Source: Hyaloraphidium curvatum | Taxonomy: Eukaryota > Monoblepharomycota > Hyaloraphidiomycetes > Hyaloraphidiales > Hyaloraphidiaceae | NCBI GenBank assembly: GCA_025558095.1 | Contig: JAIVFI010000029.1 | Span: 186,001 to 250,000, forward strand | Reading direction: 5' to 3' | DNA: 64,000 bases | Part shown: piece after piece, positions 55,580 through 64,000 of the stretch | Numbering within the stretch: position 1 is the first letter of the stretch | Layout of the letters: each line of letters begins with the position of its first letter | Program-made: the position numbers and the translations under genes | Notes under the pieces: generated by a model | Databases searched by the model: none | The model's input: the letters and a program-made list of their open reading frames with translations, nothing else | Told to the model about the DNA's origin: nothing

Positions 55580-56151
55580 ATGTTCACCACCGAAGGGCTG
55601 ATGAGGTTCACCGGTGCGGACGCGCAGTTTTAAAGGTGGTCGCGAGCGGCGACTCACAGCATCCTCCTCCATCTCGGGTTGCTCGCCGCAACCTCCGGGC
55701 CGCAACTCGCGACCCGCGTCCTTCATGTCGTGTATTCGCAGGCGCCTGTAAGTTGCATTGGGCAGGACAGTCGCTCGTGCGACGGTTGACGCCGCTGTCT
55801 CCCCTTGCGTGCAGACACCACCGCCACGGGGCTGGCATTCCTATTCGCTCCGTGGATCGTCGAGACGATCTACAACCCCCCGGCGGAAGTTTTGGGCCTC
55901 GCACCGACCAAGTTCGACGTCGCTACGCAGGCGTTCGTCGGTCCCGTTATCGTGAAGCTCGGCACGTACTGTGGGCTTCCAGCTAGAGTCTTAAAGCCAG
56001 CGCGATCGGCCGCGTCATCATGGCGGCCGGATGGCTGTACGGATACCGCCGCGGGCTCGTTTCTTCGGGCGCGCTCGTTCTCGTCAGCGCCCAGGAGCTG
56101 CTCATGGGCTTCCTTACCTACCAAGCCATGCAGAAGGAGGGCATGCTCTAA
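55580..56151 (+). CDS. Unknown small membrane protein with a 6-nt micro-exon
   Basis: Proposed exons 55580-55613, 55742-55747, 55815-55965 and 56001-56151; 113 residues. I do not recognise it. Three hydrophobic segments are visible (TATGLAFLFAPWIVETIY, IGRVIMAAGWLYGY and SGALVLVSAQELLMGFLTYQ), with a polar loop NPPAEVLGLAPTKFD between the first two. Exon 2 is just six bases flanked by TTCGCAG and GTAAGT; skipping it leaves the frame open (FTGAYTT becomes FTDTT). The last intron is 35 nt. Organelle membrane location is a guess from size and composition. Confidence 0.55.
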
Positions 56152-56390
56152 ACTGTCCTCGGTCATCCGCACAATCATCCGGCAGAGCTCTTGGACCTTG
56201 ACATACGGCACAGCCCTCGAAAAGTCCTTTGACATGTACATACGGCTCATCTGGCCTGCGAAATCTTGGATCATCTTACATGGGTTTGGGGCTGGTGCGG
56301 CGCAGCAACCGCGCGATGATGATGGCCGGGGTCCGTGATCGGCTCGCATTTCTCCCGGCCGTCCTGTCTGGGCAACACCGAGCGAATGAC

Positions 56391-57380
56391 ATGGCCGCCC
56401 GCGTGCTCGGACGCCGCTTTATTGAGTCGGCGGCGATTTCGCCCCTGACGACTCCGCTTCCCCCGTGGGCCGCGCGCGACCTGTCCCCCGGAGCCTGTTG
56501 CTGACGTCCCGCCAGTCCCCCCGGCAAGATTTCCGACCGTGTGCCCGCCGTCGCCCCCAATCCCGCCGTCTCGCCGCTCAACAAGCCCGCCCCGGCCCCG
56601 CCGCCGCCCCGCCCCGCCAGCCTGAACCTCGTCCCGAACGTTTCCCCCCTGGTGGACTTGCACGAGCTCACTGTGGACGAATGCCGGCCGTTCAACCTCC
56701 AAATCCTCCCCACGGACCGGATTCTCGTGTTGGGGCCGAATCGCGAGGTCAAGGAGAAGGTCATTGAAATCGTTTTGACCGAGGATCCCGTGGAAACGCG
56801 GGCCAGCATTTCGGGCTACATTACCCGGAGCAACCGGGCCAACGTCCTGCGCGTCGAGCCGTCTCCGGTTACAATGACGCTCAGGGAGAGCGCGGGCCGA
56901 CTCGTCGGGAGGAAGCCGACGGACCAGGAGTTTGACGCACTGCTGGAGAAGCTCGAGATCGCTGAGTGGTTCGACTTTGTTCGGTCCCGCTACCCCAAAG
57001 TCTCGCTGGACGCGGATTTCGGCGCCCTGCCCGAGAACGCCCCCGGAAACGCCACCCTGCTCCGTGCCTGGGCCCCGCTTATGTTCAAATACGCCGAGGG
57101 CGGATTCAAGGAAGCGCCGCCGTTCCACGTCTTCTTCAAGGGCAGCTTCGCGGGGATGATCGAGGAGGAAATCATGACCACGCTCGGCTTGCTGCCCGAA
57201 AACGTCGGGTACCTGCGCGTGGCGAGCACCGACCCCGCCGAGGTGCTCGAGGACGGGATCGTGCACTCGGCGCGGTGCGGGCGCGGCTCGAGGCGGAAAG
57301 ACGAGCAGATCTGGACCTTCTGGCGGGACCGCGTGATCCTGACGCCCGTCCTCTATGGGCATTCCTACGAGGTGGACTAG
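56391..57380 (+). CDS. Unknown protein with mitochondrial-type N-terminus
   Basis: Two exons, 56391-56464 and 56516-57380, 51-nt intron; 312 residues. I do not recognise the family. The start MAARVLGRRFIESAAISPLT is Arg/Ala/Ser-rich with no acidic residue before Glu12, as in mitochondrial presequences. A Pro-rich spacer (PAPAPPPPRPA) leads to a folded-looking domain from about residue 85: LTVDECRPFNLQILPTDRIL, VIEIVLTEDPVETRASISGY, LLEKLEIAEWFDFVRSRYP, FHVFFKGSFAGMIEEEIMT and a Trp-rich end. The intron join is supported because without it a stop separates the presequence from the domain. It is convergent with RMI1. Confidence 0.62.
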
Positions 57381-57517
57381 CGAAGGGTCGTCGGACGGGC
57401 GCCGTCGAAAAAGTAGACGCGATAGAGCATGCCATACAGAAGTGATTATGCGCCGGCGCAGATGTGTACATGGCAGAACGGAATCGTAGTGGTATCGCGA
57501 AAGCACCTTTCCCGCCG

Positions 57518-59940
57518 TCACGCGAGATGGCACTCGAGCGCCACGGGGAGGTACTTGTACTCTTCCGACGGCGATCCCTCCGCGCTGAACCTCAGGTTCA
57601 CCGCCGGCCACGTGGGCCGGATGTCCAGCTTGACCGACATCCGGATGCTGAGCATGCGGTCCTGCAGGGCAAAGACGTTCTGCGGGGCGATCGGAGAGAT
57701 GAGCCAGAGGACCAGCTGCCAGCAAACGCATCCACCCACTTCCCACATCTGTTCCTTTGCCGCGGCGTTCGATACCGTCTGCTGCACGTCGCGCAGCGAA
57801 AAGCCGACCCACTGCGCGAGTATCTGCGGCAGACGTCAGCTTCCTTGCAAACATCCACGCGACCAACCCACCCTCTCGGGCAGCTTCACGGCGAGATCCC
57901 CGGAGCCGTCGCGCACGATCACGATCAGCTCCAGCTCCGAGCTGCCCTTGACGATGCGGAACGGGGAGTACCACACGATCGCGACGTTGTCGAGCCAAAC
58001 CGTCGCCGCCAGGCGTTCGCGAATGACGTTCGGAAGGTCGCCGATCGCATGCGTTTCCCGTGGAAGCAACGGTTGGGCAAATGGCAGTCCCGGTTTCGGC
58101 GCCTGCTTCGACGACGCGGGCGGCGGCGGCCTGGCCTGCACCAACGTCCTCCCCCTTCCCGACCCAGCGGTCTCCTCCTCGTCGTCGACGAGGTTCACCA
58201 CCGGCCTCGCCTGCGTCCCCGCCGGCGCCTGCGGCGCCTTCTTCTGCGAGAGCTGGTCCATGGCCAGCAGCAGGTCATCCGGGATGTCGTCAAGGTCCAC
58301 GTACGACTGCGACGCCGTGCCTCCCCTGGGCCCGAGCGGCGTCGAGGGGACGGCTGCGGGGCCGCCGGGGCCGGGACCGCTGAGCGCCAGGGCGTCCGGG
58401 TCCAGCTCGTTCCAGAGGCCGTCATCGGCGTCGAATTCCCATTCGGGCGGCTGGCGCTCCTGTACCGGCGTCCTTTGCTGCGATACAGGCAGCGAGCTCG
58501 GGGGCAAGGGCTGCGCGGGGGAGTGGGATTGCTCGTTCTGGAAGCCCCATAGCCGGGCACAATCCCGCTGCGGCGTCTTTTGGCTCCCGGGCGCGGCTTT
58601 CGAAGGCGTCCGGTGCCGATCGGGCGGTTGAGGTTGCCGCTCGGGGGGTTGAGGCTGCCGGGGCATTGGCGCAGGTTGCCGCGGGGGAGGTGGTTGGCGA
58701 ACCGGCGGTGCGGCCTGCCGAACAGGCGGTGGAGCCCGCGGCGGAGGTTCATCCTCAATGTCGAAACTGTCGTCGACACCAAAATCGTCCAGCGGGAAGT
58801 CTTCGAACCCGGGTGTCCCAATCCGAGGATGTTGGGCCCCGGGAGCGAGCGGAGGGCGGTTGTTCTGTGGGAAGGGAGGCGCCGGTTGCCGGGGAGGCGG
58901 TTGGGGAGGAGGTTGGCGGTTGTGCTGGGTGGCCGGGGGAGGATTGCCCGGAGGGCGAGCCGCGGCATTCCGCCCCGCTTGCGGCGCAGCAGGTGCGACG
59001 GGATCCGGAGGAGGTGGAGGAAGGTTCATGGGTCGGGAGACGGCGTCGTCGTCCGTCGCAGGAGGTTTCCTGCAAATGGATAGCGTCAACCGAGCTCGAG
59101 CCCCATTCGCACGAGCGTAGCTACCCAAGAGCGGCGCGCAGCTTGCGCCGTATGTCGACGAGCGGGTCGGGTCCGTTCATTCCTTCGATGAAGCCGCCGA
59201 GAAAGGCAAAGTTGTTTGGCGTCAGTTCCAGGACGCCGCGGCGCAGCGTGGCATTCGTGATCGCGACCTGCGCGTTCAGACCGGTGAGTACACATGCCAG
59301 GTGTCCACCAACTCGATACGGCGCCCACCTTGGAGCCCAGGGGTGTGTACATGCTGACGTCGGGCAGTCGCTTCATCTCCATGCCCTCGATGACCTGGTG
59401 CCCGTCCGTGAGCGTGAGCCGCAGCATGCCGCGCGGAAAGCTGATGAGCTTGGCCTGGTGCGTCTGCGTGACGTTGTGCACCACGGCCTGCGACGGCGCC
59501 GGGTTTTGGGTCGGGCCGGGCCTGGCGGGCCCGTTTGCGTCAGCGTTCTCGTTGCCCTCCTGCTCGTCGACGTTGAGGTAGATGCGCTGGTATCCGCCGT
59601 ACTTGCGGCCCTCGAGCTCCTTCTCGACGTCGTCCAGCATGGCCTGCTTGGAGTGCTGCACCTCCATGACGTCGATCACCTGCAGCACCAGCGTGCCGGG
59701 CAGGGCGGCGCGCGCCAGGCCGTCCGCGCCCGGCGGCAGCGCGGGCAGCGCGACGTCGCGGAGGTCCGACTCGAGCAGCTGCAGCCACGCGTGGCGCGCG
59801 AGGCCGTCGTCGGTCGCGACGTCGCGCGGCACCTCGGCGAGCAGGAACGCCGCGCACGCGGACACCCACTCGGGCAGCACGCGCGCGCCGCGGCCAGCCA
59901 AGTACCGCGCAACGCCCGGCGCTCGCCGCTCGGCGTCCAT
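57518..59940 (-). CDS. RMI1: RecQ-mediated genome instability protein RMI1
   Basis: Four exons: 59940-59329, 59267-59125, 59069-57872, 57823-57518; 752 residues. The N-terminal helical/OB part (ERRAPGVARYLAGRGARVLP, LPGTLVLQVIDVMEVQ, LRRGVLELTPNNFAFLGG) stabilises the topoisomerase III-RecQ dissolvasome that resolves double Holliday junctions. A Pro/Gln-rich linker of about 300 residues follows, then the C-terminal OB domain (ELIVIVRDGSGDLAVKLPER-ILAQWVGFS). Animals and some fungi have this second OB fold; budding yeast Rmi1 does not. Intron 2 begins GTAG, so its retention adds an immediate stop after LRAALG and would yield an N-terminal-only form. MDAERRAPG is chosen as start. Confidence 0.85.
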
Positions 59941-60127
59941 CGCGGGAACCGGGGCTACGCCGCTGCCCGGCACCGTCGGCAGCCCATCCTCGATTCGGGG
60001 GAATGGCAACGGGACATCGGTCCCTGGCATCACGCTCCGCGGAAGCACGGCGGACTTCAACACCTTCCGATCTCTTATGCGGCCAAATAAATGAATATGA
60101 CATTGACAACTTTGCTCGGCAGATTGA

Positions 60128-62345
60128 TCACAGCTTCGCCCTGCCCGGCGCCCGCGCCATCGCCAGCAGCTCGTCCTCGTCCTCCACGGACGCCTCCGCC
60201 GCCTCGCGTCCGATCCCGTTGGCGAGCAGCGGCCCGCCCCACTCCTCCTTGCCCGCGCACCAGCGCCTCAGCGCCGCGAGGTCGGCCCGCGCGTCGGCGG
60301 CGTCGGCGGGCCGCCCGCAGCTCCAGATCGCCTGCTCGAACAGCAGCGCGGCCGAGGTGATGCGGCCGAAGGACATGAGGAGGTCTCGGCCGCCACGCTC
60401 GGAAAGCCGCGAGGGGAGGGCCGGCATGCGGGTGATGTAGGCGACCAGCTGCGATGTCGCCGAGAGGATGGCGGCGCGGGACGAGGAAAAGATCTCGGGG
60501 GCGTTGGCCGGGGCCGATGCGGGAGGTTGCGCCGACACCATCCTCTCCATGGCCTGCAAAGCGAACCGGATGTGAGATTCTGACACTCTCCAAACCCCGC
60601 CGCCGCTTGCCCCACCTTTGCCCAGACCTGCAGCGCCTTGGGCTGTCCCCGCAGCACGCGCAGCAGGTCGTGCGCGAGGATGTTGGAGGTGCCCTCCCAG
60701 ACGATGAGGACCATCGAGTCCCGCCACAGCCTCGCGATCCCGACGTCCTCGATGTACCCCTGCCCGCCGAGCGCCTCGATGCACTCGGAGATCTGCTGCG
60801 TCGCGTTGCGGCTCGCAAAGACCTTCGTCACCGGGGTGAGCAGGCGCAGGAGCAGCGCCTCGTCGGCGTCCTCCCCGCGGCCCTGGTGCCACGCGTATTC
60901 GGTGCTGCCCAGCAGCTTGATCGCGTGGAAGGTGAGCTGCGTGATGGCGCGCAGGTACAGGTCAACCTGCGCAAGGGCGAGGAGGTGCATGGGGTGCTGC
61001 GAGATGGGCTTGCCGAAGGCCACGCGGCGGTCGGCGTAGTCGCGGGCGATGGCAAGGCTGCGGCGGAGGAAGCAGCACGCCGAGACGGCGGTGTGAATGC
61101 GAGTAATGTTGAGGACCGTGGCGATCGTAGCGGTGCCGCGGTTTTGCTTGCCGATGAGCTCGGCCTTCATGCCCGACAGCTCGAGCTCGGCAGTCGGGAG
61201 CTGCATAATCAGCGACGTGTGAGACCGGGCCACATGGAGGGGTGGCACTCAACTTACCGGCTTGGTCCCGAGCTTGTTCTTGAGCTTCTGGATCCGCACG
61301 CCGTTGAGCTGCCCAGTCTGCGGGTCCCGCATCTCGGCGAAGAAGAGCGACAGTCCGCCCGACCCCGGGACCATCCTCCCGGCCCCGTCGTGCATCCTCG
61401 CAAGGAGGACGGTCATGTCGGCATCTGTCGCGGACGAGAACCACTTGAAACCGTACACGCGGTAGGTCCCGTCGCCGGCGGGCACCGCCTCGGTCTCGGT
61501 CATCGAGACGTCTCCACCTGAAGCCAAAGGATGGTGAGTTTCCGCCACCGTTCCGTTTGCTTCGCGACCCCACCTCCGGGCCTCTCAGTCATCCACTGTC
61601 CAGCCGTCCGGAACAGCGCCGGTTCGCGAGACTTGAGCCTCCTCTCCGCCTCCTTCTGCGCCGGCGTGACCGCGCCGTTGAGCTCAAACAGCCGCGCCGC
61701 CCCGTCGGTCATGGCCAGCGGGCACCCGAACAGAGCGGCCGAGGGCCCGTAGAGGTACTGCTTCGCGAACTGGTAGGTCCGCGAGTGCTCCCGCCACTGG
61801 TTCCGCTCGTAAGCAATGGCGATGAGCCCCTCGCTCGCCGCGATCGGACGCATGAAACGCCAGCCCTCCGAGGTGACGAGGCGGTCCACGCGGCGGCCCC
61901 AGGCGTCGTGCTGCTCCAGGCGGGGGAGCTCCTGCTCGGCGCGGGCGCAGGCGTCGAGCATGTCTTCCTGGACGACGCGGGCGCCGAAGCGGGAGAGGTC
62001 GGCGTCGATTTCGGCGAGGAGGGGGGAGGCGTCGAGGTGGCGGCGGACGATGTTGCGGAGGACTGGCGGTAAACGGGGTGGAGGGCAGGCGGTAGACAGG
62101 ACGTTCAAGTCCGCAGTTCCGAGACCACGTTTCGGCGTCGTTCAGAGCACGGAGGACATCAGACGCCCCGTCTATCCTTCATTGGCATTGCGACACGCAC
62201 CATTGTCGTCCTCGTACTGGTTGCCAAGCTCCGGAGGGGCTTGCAGGAAGCCGTGGGTCCCCGAGGCAAACTGGCGTGCCTGGGCTGGGGGAGCCTGAAG
62301 AGCCGGCGCCGGTGCCGGAGCCGACTCGTGCGCAACTGCCGCCAT
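60128..62345 (-). CDS. AidB-type acyl-CoA dehydrogenase
   Basis: Five exons: 62345-62201, 62062-61574, 61517-61258, 61200-60616, 60553-60128; 634 residues. The characteristic N-terminus HGFLQAPPELGNQYEDD, QWMTERPGGGDVSMTETEAV at the FAD site, YGFKWFSSATDADMTVLLAR, AELIGKQNRGTATIATVLN, QQISECIEALGGQGYIED and VLIVWEGTSNILAHDLLR place it with bacterial AidB and fungal homologues rather than with mitochondrial beta-oxidation enzymes. FAD-binding residues look intact. AidB binds DNA and is induced by alkylation; the fungal function is unproven. The first intron is 138 nt, the others 56-62. It is divergent from the SDR gene (173 bp). Confidence 0.88.
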
Positions 62346-62518
62346 GCTTTCCGGACTGGAGCAAGGAGCCGAGGAAGCGCGGGAGACGAGTGAGCTGCAC
62401 GTAAGTCCCCCAAGAGGACGTTTGGCAAGCCGGACTTGGGCCGGACTTCGCAAGTCCGGACGCCACCCAAACATTCGGCTTCGGCACAATCCTCGAATCG
62501 GTTCCGCGATCTAACAGA

Positions 62519-63511
62519 ATGAGCAAGCCCAAAACCGCGTTCATCACGGGTGCCAACGGCTTCATCGGCAACGCCGTGGCCAAAGCCTTCCGCCGCGCCG
62601 GGTGGACGACGTATGGCCTCATCCGACGGCAGGAAGATGCAGCGGACCTCGCGATGCACGAGATCTACCCGATCATTGGAAATCCCGGATATCTCTCGTT
62701 CTTCGACGCGTTGGACGCGCTCGGAGCTCCTGCGTTCGACGTGGTCGTCTCGAACACCGAGGACTGGAACGACCTTGGGGGACACCTCGCACTAGTGCGG
62801 GCCATGCTCCAGGCGCTCCTCAGCCGTGACGTACAGAAAACAAGTGGAATCACGCGTCCCTTGGTCATGTTCACCAGCGGCTGTAAGGACTACGGGGAAA
62901 TGGCCGAGGTGGACGGGGATCCTGGCCTTGCTCCACACACGGAAGACAGCCCGACCAACCCTCCCGAGGCCCTCGTCCCGCGGTGCTCGTTCGGACTGTC
63001 GCTCCTGCAACAGCGCAACGAGCTCTACGACACCACAGTCTTGCGTCCGACCATCGTCTACGGCCATTCCTCGAGCCTTTACGGCCTCCTCTTCAAGCTC
63101 GTATCCCAAGCCGACTCAATCTTGATTCTGAGGGCGAATCCAAAGGCCATCATGCACTCTCTTCATGTGGATGATTGCGGCGAAGCCTACGTTGCGCTGG
63201 CGGAGCATTCCGATCGCGCCGCCGTGGCCCAGCAGGCCTTCAATCTCTCGAACGCAACCTACGAGACGGCAAAGCAAGTCGGCGAAGCGCTCGCGCGCAT
63301 CTACGGCTTGAAAGTCGAGTTCAGAGCCCCGGATGCCACTTTCGGACTCGGTGACGTCGAGGGGTTGTTCAATTTCTCGCAATGGGTTGGGTCCGACAAG
63401 GTGCGGGCGCTAACGGGGTGGAAGGAACGGCGCCCGAGTTTCGTGGACGGGATTCGCGAGTACCGGCTTGCTTCGGAGGCGTTTGCAGCGGCCAAGCAGG
63501 GTCGCCGTTAG
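62519..63511 (+). CDS. NAD(P)-dependent epimerase/dehydratase-like protein (extended SDR)
   Basis: Single exon, 330 residues. The Rossmann motif TGANGFIGNAVAKAF opens the protein, with FDVVVSNTEDWNDLGGH and LVMFTSGCKDYG following as in extended short-chain dehydrogenases. The usual catalytic Tyr-x-x-x-Lys is not evident (CSFGLSLLQQRNELY lies where it should be), so it may be an atypical or regulatory member. The C-terminal half has HSLHVDDCGEAYVALAEH and AFNLSNATYETAKQVGEAL, which suit a substrate domain. The start codon directly precedes the Rossmann strand. The substrate is unknown. Confidence 0.83.
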   Translation: MSKPKTAFITGANGFIGNAVAKAFRRAGWTTYGLIRRQEDAADLAMHEIYPIIGNPGYLSFFDALDALGAPAFDVVVSNTEDWNDLGGHLALVRAMLQALLSRDVQKTSGITRPLVMFTSGCKDYGEMAEVDGDPGLAPHTEDSPTNPPEALVPRCSFGLSLLQQRNELYDTTVLRPTIVYGHSSSLYGLLFKLVSQADSILILRANPKAIMHSLHVDDCGEAYVALAEHSDRAAVAQQAFNLSNATYETAKQVGEALARIYGLKVEFRAPDATFGLGDVEGLFNFSQWVGSDKVRALTGWKERRPSFVDGIREYRLASEAFAAAKQGRR

Positions 63512-63549
63512 ATTGCTTCGGACGCCTTTGTAGTTTGCACCCTTTGCGA

Positions 63550-63592
63550 GGGGAGAGGGAGAGAGGCAGAAAGAGAGAGAGAGAGAGAAAGG
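63550..63592. repeat. GA-rich microsatellite
   Basis: A purine tract of GA dinucleotides and variants just 3' of the SDR gene, the longest uninterrupted (AG)n block being at about 63571-63588. It probably lies in 3' UTR or intergenic DNA. Confidence 0.85.
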
Positions 63593-63740
63593 CACTCCAC
63601 AGTTTGGAGGGGTGCTTCACCAGCTTCCGCCGTGCTTGGGAAAGCTAGGGAACCTTCGATGACGCCGCCTGTCAACAAGCGGTCTCGCCCATCGCTTCCC
63701 CCGGAGCCGCATCGCTGCCGCTCCCCGCCCTCCGACCGCG

Positions 63741-63945
63741 ATGCACGCCCTCCGCCGCCTCCCCTCCCTCTCCCGCGCCCTCGCCCGCCCGCTCTCCTCG
63801 ACCGCCGTCGCGCGGGACCGCCCTTCCCCGGCCCCGGTCTCCCCGCCCCCGGACGCGTCCTACGACCCGCGGGAGCGCGCTATCCACGAGAAGCTGGCAA
63901 GGGAGCTGGAGCCCGTCACCCGTCTCGTGGTGCAGGACATCTCCG
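63741..63945 (+). CDS. BolA-like protein, mitochondrial (first exon, cut by window end)
   Basis: Exon 1 encodes MHALRRLPSLSRALARPLSS..., a clear mitochondrial presequence, then RAIHEKLARELEPVTRLVVQDISG, which is the first helix and strand of BolA proteins (consensus I..KL...L.P..L.V.D.SGG). The splice donor GTGGGC follows the first base of the Gly codon; the remainder lies beyond the window. Mitochondrial BOLA3/BOL3 helps deliver 4Fe-4S clusters with glutaredoxin 5. BOLA1 is possible since the distinguishing C-terminal half is absent here. Confidence 0.72.
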
Positions 63946-64000
63946 GTGGGCCCTCTTGCGCCGTCGTCCCCCGCGCGAACGGCTGACGGTCGGGAAAGGC

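Noticed and set aside
55870-56349. Minus-strand frame with a helical-looking stretch (KMIQDFAGQMSRMYMSKDF)
   Set aside because: It overlaps the last exons of the small membrane-protein gene, has no splice support and no family resemblance; kept only as a weak alternative.
56271-57998. 575-residue minus-strand frame
   Set aside because: Composition is Arg/Gly-rich without structure and it covers the plus-strand orphan gene and the RMI1 tail.

Overview
This looks like about 64 kb of a compact, GC-rich fungal nuclear genome. Genes lie on both strands and most are split by short introns, usually 45-65 nt, with GTGAGT/GTGGGT/GTTGGT-like donors and CAG/TAG/AAG acceptors. There are no operons, no tRNA or rRNA genes that I can support, no CRISPR and no recognisable transposon. 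Fungal or eukaryotic markers include ALG7, CDC24, a Clr4-type H3K9 methyltransferase, RMI1, a C2H2 transcription factor, a hybrid histidine kinase, a GYP7-type RabGAP, an MNR2-type Mg transporter and RLP24. A katanin p60 ATPase suggests a lineage that keeps or recently kept flagellated cells (zoosporic, early-diverging fungi), but the species cannot be named from sequence alone. Exon models were derived by hand from splice signals and reading-frame continuity; where exon lists are given, total lengths are multiples of three.

Layout. 0-8 kb: OTU protease, transketolase, a small unknown gene, RLP24, hybrid histidine kinase. 8-18 kb: two-RRM protein with unusually long introns, a very acidic prothymosin-like protein in seven tiny exons, chromodomain-SET methyltransferase, an RluA-type pseudouridine synthase with a giant disordered N-terminus. 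18-33 kb: MFS transporter, katanin, a second OTU-like gene lacking the catalytic cysteine, a glyoxalase-like gene, a TBC RabGAP fused to DM9 repeats, ALG7, an intracellular GH13 alpha-amylase. 33-46 kb: CIA30-like protein, CorA/MNR2 transporter, C2H2 factor, amidohydrolase, a VOC protein, beta-mannosidase, a Med11-like protein. 46-64 kb: carnosine N-methyltransferase family, a histidine-phosphatase-fold protein lacking the nucleophile histidine, CDC24, a fatty-acid/sterol hydroxylase, HMCES/SRAP, two unknown small or mitochondrial proteins, RMI1, an AidB-type acyl-CoA dehydrogenase, an SDR epimerase and the start of a BolA3-like gene cut by the window end.

How genes relate. Most neighbours are functionally unrelated housekeeping genes. 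Many pairs are divergent with 70-200 bp between starts, or convergent with 2-150 bp between stops (beta-mannosidase and Med11-like stops are 2 bp apart). Genome-maintenance functions recur (HMCES, RMI1, H3K9 methyltransferase) but are not clustered. The least conventional items are the TBC-DM9 fusion, the prothymosin-like gene, two apparently inactivated enzyme folds, and a 25-bp sequence found identically upstream of two unrelated genes.
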